Source: Achromobacter deleyi | GTDB taxonomy: Bacteria; Pseudomonadota; Gammaproteobacteria; Burkholderiales; Burkholderiaceae_B | Direction of reading: 5' to 3' | DNA: 64,000 nucleotides | NCBI RefSeq assembly: GCF_016127315.1 | Contig: NZ_CP065997.1 | Coordinates: 372,001-436,000 of the forward strand | Shown here: positions 41,625 through 50,761 of the stretch, in pieces | Layout of the letters: each line of letters begins with the position of its first letter | Numbering within the stretch: position 1 is the stretch's first letter | Program-made: the position numbers and the translations under genes | Notes under the pieces: model-generated | Told to the model about the DNA's origin: nothing | Databases searched by the model: none | What the model saw: the letters and a program-made list of their open reading frames with translations, nothing else

Positions 41625-42595
41625 GCGCCGCCGCGCCCAGCTTCCAGGTGCTGCAGCAGGCCGCCGAGTGGTATGCGGCGCTGGGCGCACCGTCGGTCGA
41701 CGCCGCCGAACGCCAGCGCTGGCGCCAATGGCATGACGCCGACCCGGCCCACCAGCAGGCTTGGCGCCAGGTCGAGGCCATCAGCGGCAAGTTCCTCGAC
41801 CTGCCGGGCGGCAACAAGTCGATGGCGCGCCGCCTGCTGGACGCCGCCGCGGCCGGCCAGGCCCGCCGCCGCCTTACCCTGAAGACCCTGACGCTGCTAT
41901 GCGGCGCCGGCCTCGGCGCCTGGGGCGCATCGCGCGCCCTGCCCTGGCGTCAGTGGGCCGCCAGCCATCACACCGCGCTGGGCGAACGCCGCCAGATCCG
42001 GCTGGCCGATGGCGCCGTCATCTGGCTCAACACCGACAGCGCGATCGACGTGGACTACGGCCCCGACCTGCGCCGCATCAAGCTGGTGGCGGGCGAGATC
42101 CTGATCGCCACCGCGCCCGACTCCCAATCCCCCGCGCGCCCCTTCGTGGTCGACACGGCCCAGGCGCGGCTGCGCGCCCTGGGCACGCGCTACAGCGTCT
42201 ACCAGCAGGACGGCGCCAGCGTGGTCGCCGTGTTCGACGGCGCGGTGCGGATCGAACCCGTGGCCAAGGGCGTCCCCGGCGGCATCCTGCATGCCGGCGA
42301 ACAGGCCCGCGTCACGCAAGCCGGCGCCGCGCCCGCCGAAGCCGCCGCCCTGGCGCGCCGCTCCTGGGCCGACGGACTGCTGGTGGCCGAGAACATGCGC
42401 CTGGGCGATTTCGTGGCCGAACTGTCGCGCTACCGCCGCGGCTACCTGGGCTGCGCGCCGGAAATCGCCGACCTGCGCATCGTCGGCACCTATTCGACGG
42501 CGGATACCCAGCAGGCCCTGGCCACCCTGGAAGCGACGCTGCCGCTGCGGATACGCACGCCCATGCCCTGGTGGACCGTGCTCGAACCCAGGTAG
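41621..42595 (+). CDS. FecR-type anti-sigma/sigma regulator
   Basis: 324-residue inner-membrane protein. Residues 1-70 match the cytoplasmic FecR N-terminal domain (AAEWYAALGAPSVDAAERQR, with Trp-rich WRQWHDADPAHQQAWRQ). A membrane segment lies near residues 87-105 (LTLLCGAGLGAWGASRAL). The periplasmic FecR domain shows RQIRLADGAVIWLNTDSAID, and a C-terminal region resembles the secretin/TonB short domain. It senses substrate-loaded receptor through contact in the periplasm and activates the sigma factor. Start fixed by the ATGA overlap. Confidence 0.87.
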   Translation: MSAAAPSFQVLQQAAEWYAALGAPSVDAAERQRWRQWHDADPAHQQAWRQVEAISGKFLDLPGGNKSMARRLLDAAAAGQARRRLTLKTLTLLCGAGLGAWGASRALPWRQWAASHHTALGERRQIRLADGAVIWLNTDSAIDVDYGPDLRRIKLVAGEILIATAPDSQSPARPFVVDTAQARLRALGTRYSVYQQDGASVVAVFDGAVRIEPVAKGVPGGILHAGEQARVTQAGAAPAEAAALARRSWADGLLVAENMRLGDFVAELSRYRRGYLGCAPEIADLRIVGTYSTADTQQALATLEATLPLRIRTPMPWWTVLEPR

Positions 42596-42703
42596 CGCCG
42601 GGCGCCGGCCGCGATGCGCCGCGCGTTGCCCGCGAGGTTCCCCTTTTTTCGTCCTCGATTGGCATACGGGGTGAAGCCACACTCTTTCACCTCCCGTCGA
42701 CCT

Positions 42704-45124
42704 ATGCCCTTCCGCTCCCAGCCCTTCCCGCGCCACCGCGCCCCCCTCCGCCAATCCGCCGCCACGGCGCTTGCCGCCGCCATCGCCGCCGCGTTGCTCG
42801 GCCTTTCCCCGCTGGGCACCGCGCCCGCCCATGCCCAGGCCGCCCCCGCCGCCGCGGCCGAACGCGACTACGACATCGCCGCCGGCGACCTGAGCCGCGT
42901 GCTGACCGAGTTCGCGGTGCAGGCCGGCATTCAGGTCTCGGTCGACGCCGCGCTGACCGCCGGACGCCAGAGCCCCGGCGTGCGCGGGCGGCAGTCGCCC
43001 TGGTCCGGGCTGAACGCGGTGCTGGCCGGCACCGGCCTGCAACCGGTGCGGCGCGGCAATGCCTTCGGCGCGCGCCTGGCGCCCGCCGGCGACGCCGTCA
43101 CGCTGCCCAGCGTCACGGTGCAGGGCAGCGCCACCGCCGCCTTGCAGCAGGAAGGCACCGCCAGCGACGGCTATCGCGCCACCACGGTGTCCGCCGCCGG
43201 CGCGCTGGGCGGCATGGAGCTGCGCAATACGCCCTATTCCTTCAGCGTGGTGACGCGCGACCTGCTGCAGAACGTGCAGGCGCAATCGCCCGACGACGTC
43301 TACCGCATCAACCCATCCACCCTGACGCAGACCCCGCAGCTCAGCGGCTGGGCGCCGATGGTCAAGATCCGCGGCTTCAACAGCTACGACCGCGCCGAAG
43401 ACGGCCTGCGCCGCTCGTACGGGTTCGCCACCTCGCTGGAAGACAAGGAACGGGTCGAGGTCCTGAGCGGCCTGTCGGGCTTCCTGTACGGCGCGGCCTC
43501 GCCCGGCGGCATGGTCAACTACGTCAATAAGCGCCCCACTCCCGACCGCCTGAACAGCATCACGGTCGGCAACTACGGCGGCAGCCAGTACTACGTGCAT
43601 GGCGACTTCGGCGGCCCGTTCGACGACAACGGCAAGGTCGGCTACCGCGTCAACCTGGTGCGCCAGGACGGCGACACCGCCGTCGACGACCAGAAGATCG
43701 ACCGCACCCTGGCCAGCCTGGCGCTGGACCTCAACATCACCGACCGCTTCAAGCTCGAACTCGGCGCCTCGTATAGCGACTACAAGATGCAGTCGCCCAC
43801 GGCGTACTGGTTCGTCGGTGAAGGCGTCTCCCGCCCCAAGGCCCCGGATTCAAGCAAGGATTGGAGCCAGCCCTGGATCCGCGACGAGACCGAAAGCCGC
43901 AAATGGATGGCGCGCATGACCTACGAGGCCAGCGACCACCTGACGCTGCGGGTCGCGCACCTGCGCGAATACCAGGACCGTCCGGTCCAGTACCACACCA
44001 TGAACTCGATCCGGCCAAACGGCCAGTACGCGCAACTGCGCCAGAAGGTCGGCGAGACCAAGACGGAATCCGAAGCCTGGCAGGCGCTGGCCGACATCTC
44101 GTTCGACACCTGGCAGGTCGGCCACAAAATCACCCTGGGCTATTACGGCTACATGGACAAGCAGTGGCAGACCACTTACTTCCCCAACACCGGCTACCTC
44201 GGCCCCTATGGCCTCGATTCGCCGACGCACGTCCCCGAACCCGACTGGCCCTCCGACGCCGCCAAGCGCACCTACTACGCCAGCCGCATCCGCAACGACA
44301 ACTTCATGATCGGCGACCTGGTCCGCTTCAACGATCAATGGTCGGCGCTGGTCGGCATCAACCGCAGCACCATCAAGTCGATGGAACGCGACGCCGACGG
44401 CGCGCCCGGCCAGCCGGACTATGATCGCGGCCGCAACTCGCCCAATGCCTCGCTGATGTTCTCGCCCACGCCCTGGCTGACCACCTACGCCACCTACATC
44501 GAAGGCCTGGAGCAAGGCGGCGTGGCGCCCGACGAGGCCGTCAACCGCCTGCAGGTGCTGCCGCCGATGCGCAGCAAGCAGCGCGAACTCGGCATCAAGG
44601 CCGAACTGGGCGGCTTGCTGGTCAGCGGCGCGCTGTTCGACATCGAGAAGGCCTACGAGTATTCCAACAACGCCAACCTCTACGTGCAGGACGGCATCCA
44701 GCGCCATCGCGGCGCCGAGGTCTCGGCGGTGGGCAAGGCGACCGACGCATGGACCATCATGGGCGGCGTGACGCTGCTCACCGCCCGCGTCGAAGGCAGC
44801 GCCAACGACGGCAATGCGCCCATCAACGTGCCAAAGGTCATGGCCAAGCTGTATTCCGAATACGCCCTGCCCTTCGCGCCCGGCCTGAGCCTGACGGGCG
44901 GCGTCTATTTCGTCGGCCAGCAATACGCCACGGCCAGCAACAACAGCCGACTGCCGTCGTACACCACCTTCGACCTGGGCCTGCGCTACGCCACCAAGGT
45001 CACCGGCCGCCCCGTCACGTTGCGCCTGAACGTCAACAACGTCGCCAACCGCGACTACTGGCTCAACAGCTACTACCTGGGCAGCCCGCGCAGCGTCGCG
45101 CTGTCGGCGCAGATGCAGTTCTGA
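42704..45124 (+). CDS. TonB-dependent siderophore receptor with signalling domain
   Basis: 806-residue outer-membrane receptor. A long signal peptide runs to about residue 45 (AHAQ). Next comes an STN signalling domain (DYDIAAGDLSRVLTEFAVQA ... AGIQVSVDAALTAG) that contacts the FecR protein. The plug includes VKIRGFNSYDRAEDG and the barrel ends in the usual aromatic residue (SAQMQF). It imports a ferric siderophore, driven by TonB. Siderophore type is not decidable; LEDKERVEVLSGLSGFLYGA is characteristic of FpvA/FhuE-like receptors. The start has no good ribosome site, and alternatives lie upstream. Confidence 0.9.
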   Translation: MPFRSQPFPRHRAPLRQSAATALAAAIAAALLGLSPLGTAPAHAQAAPAAAAERDYDIAAGDLSRVLTEFAVQAGIQVSVDAALTAGRQSPGVRGRQSPWSGLNAVLAGTGLQPVRRGNAFGARLAPAGDAVTLPSVTVQGSATAALQQEGTASDGYRATTVSAAGALGGMELRNTPYSFSVVTRDLLQNVQAQSPDDVYRINPSTLTQTPQLSGWAPMVKIRGFNSYDRAEDGLRRSYGFATSLEDKERVEVLSGLSGFLYGAASPGGMVNYVNKRPTPDRLNSITVGNYGGSQYYVHGDFGGPFDDNGKVGYRVNLVRQDGDTAVDDQKIDRTLASLALDLNITDRFKLELGASYSDYKMQSPTAYWFVGEGVSRPKAPDSSKDWSQPWIRDETESRKWMARMTYEASDHLTLRVAHLREYQDRPVQYHTMNSIRPNGQYAQLRQKVGETKTESEAWQALADISFDTWQVGHKITLGYYGYMDKQWQTTYFPNTGYLGPYGLDSPTHVPEPDWPSDAAKRTYYASRIRNDNFMIGDLVRFNDQWSALVGINRSTIKSMERDADGAPGQPDYDRGRNSPNASLMFSPTPWLTTYATYIEGLEQGGVAPDEAVNRLQVLPPMRSKQRELGIKAELGGLLVSGALFDIEKAYEYSNNANLYVQDGIQRHRGAEVSAVGKATDAWTIMGGVTLLTARVEGSANDGNAPINVPKVMAKLYSEYALPFAPGLSLTGGVYFVGQQYATASNNSRLPSYTTFDLGLRYATKVTGRPVTLRLNVNNVANRDYWLNSYYLGSPRSVALSAQMQF

Positions 45125-45142
45125 GACGCGCCGCCCGTCCAC

Positions 45143-45205
45143 CGCGGACTAAGCGCCGCCGTCCGCGCCAAGGCGAGGCTCGGACCGGCGCGGCGCTAGT
45201 CCGCG
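45143..45205. terminator. Convergent inverted repeat between receptor and LysR genes
   Basis: CGCGGACTA-(A)-GCGCCGC (about 45143-45159) pairs with the complementary GCGGCGC-TAGTCCGCG (about 45190-45205), one bulged base. It includes the LysR stop codon. There is no T run, so it may be a rho-dependent or stabilising hairpin. Confidence 0.4.
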
Positions 45206-46098
45206 AACTGCTCCACCACCACCTGCCGCAGCCATTGATTGGCCGGCTCGCGGTGGTTGCGGGCATGCCAGAACACGTTGATCACGGACTCCGGGATCTT
45301 CACCGGACAGGGCGCGGTGGCCAGGCCGAACGGCTTGCAGGCGCAATCGGCGAAGCGGCGCGGCACCACCGCGATCATGTCGGTGGCCTGCAGCACCGGC
45401 CCCACCGCCATGAAGTGCGGCACCGTCAGGCGCAGGCGCCGGCGGATGCCGGCCTGTTCGATGACCTGGTCCACCACGCCGTGGCCGGTGCCCTCGGACA
45501 CGATGGCGACGTGCTCGGCGGCGCGGAACTGCCGCGCCGACACGCCGGTGCGCGCCAGCGGGTGATCCTGGCGGAAGATGCACACATAAGGCTGGCGGAA
45601 CAGCCGGCGCTGGAAGAAACCATGCTTCAGGCCCGGCAGGAACCCCATCGCCAGGTCGATGCGGCCGCGCTCCATCTCATCCTTCACGTCGATCGAGGTG
45701 GTGCGCACCGTGCGGATGGTGACGCCCGGCGCGGCGCCGTCCAGGGCCCGCATCAGGCGCGGCAGGAAATAGGTTTCACCGACATCGTTCACGCCGATGA
45801 CGCAGGCCCGTTCGCTGCGCGCCGGATCGAAGCTGGCGCGGGCGTTGAGCGTGCCGTGCAGCGCCGCCAGCGCATCGGCGATCGGCTGCGCCAGCGCCTC
45901 GGCGTAGGGCGTGGGCACCATGCCGCGCGAGGTGCGCAGGAACAGCTCGTCGCCCAGCAGCTTGCGCAACCGCCCCAGCGCGTTGCTGACCCCCGGCTGC
46001 GAAATGCCCAGGTTCTGCGCCACCGCCGACACCCGGCCGTGCTTGCACAGCTCGTTGAACACGACCAGCAGGTTCAGGTCCATGTCTTGCAGGTTCAT
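45196..46098 (-). CDS. nagR: LysR-family regulator, NahR/NagR type
   Basis: 300 residues. Opens MNLQDMDLNLLVVFNELCK and then VSAVAQNLGISQPGVSNALG (HTH), GMVPTPYAEALAQPI, SFDPARSER, FFQRRLF and VPHFMAVGPVLQATDM, which I recall as the hallmark phrases of NahR and NagR, the salicylate-responsive activators of naphthalene/salicylate pathways. AGGAGACAAGC-like ribosome site GGAGACAAGC lies before the ATG. Divergent from an oxygenase operon that it almost certainly controls with salicylate or a relative as inducer. An inverted repeat CACCAA-N8-TTGGTG (46108-46127) just upstream may be its own operator. Confidence 0.87.
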   Translation of the reverse strand: MNLQDMDLNLLVVFNELCKHGRVSAVAQNLGISQPGVSNALGRLRKLLGDELFLRTSRGMVPTPYAEALAQPIADALAALHGTLNARASFDPARSERACVIGVNDVGETYFLPRLMRALDGAAPGVTIRTVRTTSIDVKDEMERGRIDLAMGFLPGLKHGFFQRRLFRQPYVCIFRQDHPLARTGVSARQFRAAEHVAIVSEGTGHGVVDQVIEQAGIRRRLRLTVPHFMAVGPVLQATDMIAVVPRRFADCACKPFGLATAPCPVKIPESVINVFWHARNHREPANQWLRQVVVEQFAD

Positions 46099-46107
46099 GC
46101 TTGTCTC

Positions 46108-46127
46108 CACCAATATTTATTTTGGTG
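46108..46127. promoter_or_regulatory. Candidate LysR operator
   Basis: CACCAA (46108-46113) and TTGGTG (46122-46127) are perfect inverted arms spaced by 8 nt, ten bases upstream of the NahR-like gene start. A+T-rich DNA follows to about 46165, the only such stretch between the two divergent genes. Confidence 0.45.
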
Positions 46128-46235
46128 ATTGTTGCCATCATCCAGATTCTATTTATTTATTTCACACCCTGGCCGATGATGCAACAAACGCCTGCGCCCA
46201 TGTCGCGCGGGCCCCGATGGATGAAGGAGACAACC

Positions 46236-46295
46236 ATGCGCCATCCCACCGCCACGCCCTGTAGGCGCGGCCGCCTCGCCGGAGGCTGCCGATGA
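46236..46295 (+). CDS. Possible 19-codon leader peptide
   Basis: ATG at 46236 preceded by AAGGAGACAACC, a near-perfect ribosome site. The frame reads MRHPTATPCRRGRLAGGCR and its TGA overlaps the ATG of the oxygenase alpha gene (ATGA). The alpha gene also has its own GGAGG at 46281-46285. The pairing suggests translational coupling or regulation. It could also be the remnant of an older start. Confidence 0.4.
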   Translation: MRHPTATPCRRGRLAGGCR

Positions 46296-47557
46296 ACATC
46301 CCCGAACAGCCGCTGTCGTTCGTGCCCCCCTGGCAGGGCGACGGCAGCCACCGCATTCCCTTCGGCGTCTACACCGACGCCGCCCTGCACCAGCGCGAGC
46401 TGGAGCGCTTCTTCTATCGCGGCCACTGGAGCTACGTCGGCCTGGAAGCGGAAATCCCCAACCCCGGCGACTTCAAGCGCACCGCCGTGGGCGAGCGCTC
46501 CGTCATCCTGCTGCGCGACAACGACGGCCAGGTGCGGGTGGTGGAGAACGTCTGCGCCCACCGCGGCGTGCAGTTCTGCCGCGAACGTTCCGGCAACCGC
46601 AGCGAATTCGTCTGCCCCTACCACCAGTGGAACTACGACCTGCAGGGCAACCTGATCGGCGTGCCGTTCCGCCGCGGCGTCAAGCAGGACGGCCGCGTCA
46701 ACGGCGGCATGCCGCCCGACTTCAAGCCCGAGGAACATGGCCTGACCAAGCTGGCCGTGGCCTGCCGCAACGGCGTGGTGTTCGCCTCGTTCGACCACGA
46801 CGTCGAGCCGCTGGAAGACTACCTGGGTCCGGACATCCTGCACTACTTCGACCGCGTCTTCGACGGGCGCCAGCTGGTGATCCACGGCTACAGCCGCCAG
46901 CGCATCCCGGGCAACTGGAAGCTGATGCAGGAAAACATCAAGGACCCGTACCACCCCGGCCTGCTGCACACCTGGTTCGTCACATTCGGGCTGTGGCGCG
47001 CCGACAACCGCTCCGAACTGAAGATGGACCGCCACTTCCGCCACGCGGCCATGATCTCGACCCGCGGCCAGGGCGGCAAGGGCAGCGTCACCAGCGGCGT
47101 GTCCAGCTTCAAGGAACAGATGACGCTGAACGACGACCGCTTCCTCGACATCGTCCCGGAACCCTGGTGGAACGGCCCCACCGCCGTGCTGATGACGCTG
47201 TTCCCCAGCGTCATCATCCAGCAGCAGGTCAACTCGCTGTCGACGCGCCACATCCAGCCGGTGGGCCACGACGCCTTCGACTTCGTCTGGACCCATTTCG
47301 GCTTCGCCGACGACACGCCCGAGATGACGCAGCGCCGCCTGCGCCAGGCCAACCTGTTCGGCCCCGCCGGCTTCGTGTCGGCGGACGACGGCGAAGTCAT
47401 CGAGTTCTCGCAATCCGGCTTCGCGCAGAAGCCCTGGCACCGCAGCGTGGCCGAACTGGGCGGCAAGACCGCCGAGAACACCGACCACATGGTGACCGAG
47501 ACCCTGATCCGCGGCATGTACGCCTATTGGCGCCGCGTGATGGAAGCGGAGGCGTGA
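46292..47557 (+). CDS. nagG: Rieske oxygenase alpha subunit, salicylate 5-hydroxylase-like
   Basis: 421 residues. Rieske ligands are in CAHRG and CPYHQW. The mononuclear iron site is ENIKDPYHPGLLHTWF with the two His and upstream Asp intact. The sequence style (ELERFFYRGHWSYVGLEAEI; VPFRRGVKQDGRVNGGMP) matches the NagG/AndAc group: salicylate 5-hydroxylase or anthranilate dioxygenase large subunits. The NahR-like regulator next door favours salicylate (salicylate to gentisate). It is in the order alpha, beta, ferredoxin. No reductase gene adjoins, so electrons must come from an unlinked reductase. Confidence 0.82.
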   Translation: MNIPEQPLSFVPPWQGDGSHRIPFGVYTDAALHQRELERFFYRGHWSYVGLEAEIPNPGDFKRTAVGERSVILLRDNDGQVRVVENVCAHRGVQFCRERSGNRSEFVCPYHQWNYDLQGNLIGVPFRRGVKQDGRVNGGMPPDFKPEEHGLTKLAVACRNGVVFASFDHDVEPLEDYLGPDILHYFDRVFDGRQLVIHGYSRQRIPGNWKLMQENIKDPYHPGLLHTWFVTFGLWRADNRSELKMDRHFRHAAMISTRGQGGKGSVTSGVSSFKEQMTLNDDRFLDIVPEPWWNGPTAVLMTLFPSVIIQQQVNSLSTRHIQPVGHDAFDFVWTHFGFADDTPEMTQRRLRQANLFGPAGFVSADDGEVIEFSQSGFAQKPWHRSVAELGGKTAENTDHMVTETLIRGMYAYWRRVMEAEA

Positions 47558-47559
47558 CG

Positions 47560-48033
47560 ATGCTGGACTTTCCCCTCTACTACCAGCTGACCCGGCTGTA
47601 CGCCGACTACGCCGCCGCGCTCGACGCCGAGCAGTGGGAGCAATGGCCCGAGTTCTTCCTGGAGGACTGCGTCTACAAGGTGCTGCCGCGCGAGAACCAC
47701 GAGCGCGGCTACCCGCTGGCGACCCTGTCGTTCGAGAGCCGCGGCATGCTCAAGGACCGCATCTACGGCGCCACCGACACCATCTTCCACGACCCCTACT
47801 ACCAGCGCCACGTGGTCGGCGCGCCACGCGTGCTGTCGGTGAAGGGCGACCGGATCGAATCGGAAGCCAACTACGCCGTGTTCCGCACCAAGCCGAACCA
47901 GCTGACCACGGTCTACAACGTCGGCCGCTACCTGGACGTGATCCGGCAGACGCCCGACGGGCTGAAGTTCGAATCGCGCCTGTGCATCTTCGACAGCGAG
48001 CTGATCCCGAATTCGCTGATCTACCCCATCTGA
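47560..48033 (+). CDS. nagH: Oxygenase beta subunit, salicylate 5-hydroxylase-like
   Basis: 157-residue small subunit with the NTF2-like fold. It opens MLDFPLYYQLTRLYADYAAA, has SRGMLKDRIYGATDTIFHDP, and ends with DSELIPNSLIYPI, all typical for NagH/AndAd chains. It starts two nt after the alpha stop, so it is coupled. It has no catalytic metal site and stabilises the oxygenase. Confidence 0.82.
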   Translation: MLDFPLYYQLTRLYADYAAALDAEQWEQWPEFFLEDCVYKVLPRENHERGYPLATLSFESRGMLKDRIYGATDTIFHDPYYQRHVVGAPRVLSVKGDRIESEANYAVFRTKPNQLTTVYNVGRYLDVIRQTPDGLKFESRLCIFDSELIPNSLIYPI

Positions 48034-48047
48034 CCAGGACTCCCGAC

Positions 48048-48359
48048 ATGACGACGAACTGGATCAAGGCCATCGCGTTGGCCGACGTGCCGGACGAGGA
48101 CGTGATCGCCGTGCAGGCGGGCGACCGCGAGATCGCGCTGTACGGCGTGGAAGGCAACGTCTACGCCACCGACAACCTCTGTACGCACGGCAATGCGCGC
48201 CTGTGCGACGGCTTCCTGACGGGCCACGAGATCGAGTGCCCGCTGCACCAGGGCCGCTTCGACGTGCGCGACGGCCGCGCGCTCTGTTCGCCGCTGCGCG
48301 ACAACCTGGCGACCTACCCGGTCAGGATCGAGGACGGCGTGGTGTTCGTGGCGCTGTGA
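48048..48359 (+). CDS. nagAb: Rieske-type 2Fe-2S ferredoxin
   Basis: 103-residue soluble ferredoxin. CTHGN and CPLHQGRF supply the two Cys and two His of a Rieske cluster. It carries electrons from a reductase to the oxygenase encoded by the two genes just upstream (15 nt away). The naphthalene/salicylate cluster of Ralstonia has the same gene order. The reductase is missing from the window. Convergent with tcdA; the 70-nt gap contains a near-direct repeat of GCGTGGCGCGGCG. Confidence 0.85.
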   Translation: MTTNWIKAIALADVPDEDVIAVQAGDREIALYGVEGNVYATDNLCTHGNARLCDGFLTGHEIECPLHQGRFDVRDGRALCSPLRDNLATYPVRIEDGVVFVAL

Positions 48360-48429
48360 GCGTGGCGCGGCGCCGCAAGCGTGGCGCGGCGGCCCGCCAT
48401 TCCGAACCGGGCGGCGCCAGCCCCCCGCC

Positions 48430-49260
48430 TTACAGCGCCAGCCGCAAGGCCTCGTTGGCGGCCGCCATGCCCATGGCGGCGGTCACGGTGACCACCGAGC
48501 CATAGCCGGCGCAGGACAGCCCCTGCGGCGCCACGGCCTGCCCCGAAGCGCCCATATCGTCTTCGGCCTCGGCCTGCCGCGTCCATTCGTCGGGCAGGAT
48601 GGCGGGCTGGTCGAACCACAAGGCATGGATGCCCATCTTCGGCACGCGCTTGAGCGCCTTGCCGTTCTTGTCGGACGCCCGCGGAAACCCATGCTCGCGC
48701 CGCAGCTTGTTGCGCAGCTTGGACAGCAAGGCATCGTTGACGGCAGCCGACAGGTCCCCGGCGCGCAACGCCAACGGATCGGTCTTGCCGCCCGCGCCGC
48801 CGCACAACAGCATCGGAATCCCCAGCGCCCGCGCATGCAGGATCATGGCGATCTTGGCCGCGGCCTGGTCGGTGCAGTCGATGATGGCGTTGTAGGGACC
48901 GGGCAGCACTTGCCCGACGTTCTCCGGCGACACGAAATCATCGACGCGCGTCAGCCGGCACTCGGGATTGATGGCCAGGACGCGCTCGGCCATGGCATCC
49001 ACCTTGGATTGCCCCAGGGTTTGCGTCAGGGCGTGGATCTGCCGGTTCACGTTGGATTCGGCGATGTGGTCCAGGTCGATCAGCGTCAGGGCGCCGACGC
49101 CGCAACGGGCCAGCGCTTCGACCGTCCAGGAGCCCACGCCACCCAGGCCGGCGATGGCGATATGGGCGTTCTGCAGGCGCGCGGGGGCATCGGGGCCGTA
49201 GAGGCGGGAGAGGCTGCCGAAGCGGCGGGCTATGTCGGCTTTTTCTTCTGCGGGGTTCAT
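48430..49260 (-). CDS. tcdA: tRNA threonylcarbamoyladenosine dehydratase (ThiF family)
   Basis: 276-residue E1-like ATP-dependent enzyme that cyclises the t6A37 base of tRNA to ct6A. ATP-binding motif GLGGVGSWTVEALARCG, LTLIDLDHI, and the IDCTDQAAAKIAMI segment are conserved. RFGSLSRLYGPDA at the N-terminus is a good family marker. Stand-alone housekeeping gene. The start ATG at 49260 gives the full-length family N-terminus MNPAEEKAD. Confidence 0.9.
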   Translation of the reverse strand: MNPAEEKADIARRFGSLSRLYGPDAPARLQNAHIAIAGLGGVGSWTVEALARCGVGALTLIDLDHIAESNVNRQIHALTQTLGQSKVDAMAERVLAINPECRLTRVDDFVSPENVGQVLPGPYNAIIDCTDQAAAKIAMILHARALGIPMLLCGGAGGKTDPLALRAGDLSAAVNDALLSKLRNKLRREHGFPRASDKNGKALKRVPKMGIHALWFDQPAILPDEWTRQAEAEDDMGASGQAVAPQGLSCAGYGSVVTVTAAMGMAAANEALRLAL

Positions 49261-49321
49261 GGGGGCTATTTTATTATGGCCGGCGGGTTGGGTTCTTGAG
49301 CCGCGTGTGGCGGGGGGAGGA

Positions 49322-50761
49322 TCACCGCCCGTTCATGCCGACGGAATCGTTCACCGGCAGGGCTTCATCATCGCCGCCCAGCGCCTGATAGACCTTCACC
49401 TGATTCACCAGGCGATTCAGGCCATTCTCATCCCGCGCGATTTCCGCCGCCCGCCGCTTTTCCTGCGCATCCAGCCAGAACCGCAACGACACCGAACCGG
49501 CGCGGTAGCGCACTTCGTAAAGGCGCTCGGCCTCGCGCGCCGCCTTCAACGACGTCTCCAACTGCTCCGCCTGCAGGCGCAACTGAGTGCGGTTCGAGAG
49601 TGCGTTCTCGACGTCCGCCATCGCCTGGTACAAGGCCTGCCGGAACGACACCACCCGCTCATCGAAATCCGTGCGCGACACCTTCAGATTCAGATTCAGG
49701 CGGTTGAATTGCAGGAACGGCAGCGTCAGCGCCCCCGTCAGCGTGCCCACCGGGTTCTGCAGCACATTCGACAACGTCGGGCTGGTGCTGCCCAGCGCGC
49801 CGGTCAAGTTCAGCGTCGGATAGAAGCTCGCGCGCGCGGCGTCGATGTTCGACAGCGACTCGCGCAGGCGCAGTTCGGCGGCGCGCAAGTCGGGGCGGCG
49901 GCCCAGCAGTTCGGCCGGCACGCCTTCGCGCGCCTGCGGCAGCGGGTATTGCGGCAGGCGCTGCGGATCGGCCATGACACGGTCGGGCGGGCCATCGAAC
50001 AGGATCGTCAGCGCATTGACGTACTCCACCCGCTGCTGCACCAGCAGCGCGTGCGCCGCCTGCTGGCTGGCCACGGTCTGCTCGGCCTCGGCCAGTTCCA
50101 GCGCCGAGGCGCCCCCGGCGGCGTACTGCGCGCGCACCAGGTCCTGCGTCTTGCGGGCGTAGGCGATGCTCTCCAGGCTGCTGGCGATGCGCTGGTTGAT
50201 GAAGGCCGTCTGCCAGTACAGCGTGGCCGTGGTGCCCACCAGCGACAGCGCCGAACTCTGGCGGTCCTGTTCGCTGGCCAGTGCTTCCCATTCGGCGGCG
50301 TCGAGCTGGCGCGACAGCTTGCCCCACAGGTCGACCTCGTAGCCAATCGACAGTTCGGCGCTATTGGTGCGCGTGATCTCGCGTTCGCCGCGCAGGTTGC
50401 GCGTGCGCGTCACGCTGCCGTTGCCGGACAGCTGCGGAATCAGCTGGTCCTGCGCCAGGCCCGCCTGCAACTGGGCGCGGCGCACGCGGATGGCGGCGGC
50501 GGCCAGGTCGTTGTTGCGCGCCAGCGCGCCGTCGACCAGGCCGTCGAGCACGGGATCGTTGAAGTTGCGCCACCAGGCGCCGCCGGCCGCCAGCGCGTTG
50601 GCCGGCGCGTCGGCGCCGGCGCCATGGCTCCAGGCGGCCGGGGCCTGCGTCGCGGGCGTCTGGTAGTCGCTCTTGAGCAGGCCGCCGCAGCCGGCCAGGG
50701 CCAGCACCAGGGCCAGGGCGGCGGGTTTGTAGATCAGGGAAACAGCTTTCATCATCCTCAT
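49322..50761 (-). CDS. Outer-membrane efflux lipoprotein (NodT/OMF family)
   Basis: 479 residues. The lipobox is LALAGC (Cys about residue 24), so it is a lipoprotein. Two outer-membrane efflux repeats follow: about 60-250 ([20 protein letters not shown]) and 280-460 ([20 protein letters not shown]). It forms the TolC-like trimeric duct for the MacAB pump in the same operon. The start at 50761 was chosen because its ATG overlaps the macB stop (ATGA); downstream ATGs at 50755 and 50752 are possible. Confidence 0.9.
   Translation of the reverse strand: MRMMKAVSLIYKPAALALVLALAGCGGLLKSDYQTPATQAPAAWSHGAGADAPANALAAGGAWWRNFNDPVLDGLVDGALARNNDLAAAAIRVRRAQLQAGLAQDQLIPQLSGNGSVTRTRNLRGEREITRTNSAELSIGYEVDLWGKLSRQLDAAEWEALASEQDRQSSALSLVGTTATLYWQTAFINQRIASSLESIAYARKTQDLVRAQYAAGGASALELAEAEQTVASQQAAHALLVQQRVEYVNALTILFDGPPDRVMADPQRLPQYPLPQAREGVPAELLGRRPDLRAAELRLRESLSNIDAARASFYPTLNLTGALGSTSPTLSNVLQNPVGTLTGALTLPFLQFNRLNLNLKVSRTDFDERVVSFRQALYQAMADVENALSNRTQLRLQAEQLETSLKAAREAERLYEVRYRAGSVSLRFWLDAQEKRRAAEIARDENGLNRLVNQVKVYQALGGDDEALPVNDSVGMNGR

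Noticed and set aside
46132..46160. TTGCCA-17-ATTTAT as the oxygenase promoter
   Set aside because: The -10 is poor; A+T-rich DNA allows several equal alternatives, so no promoter was called.
48360..48429. Direct repeat of GCGTGGCGCGGCG as a short tandem element
   Set aside because: Only two imperfect copies in very G+C-rich DNA, compatible with chance.
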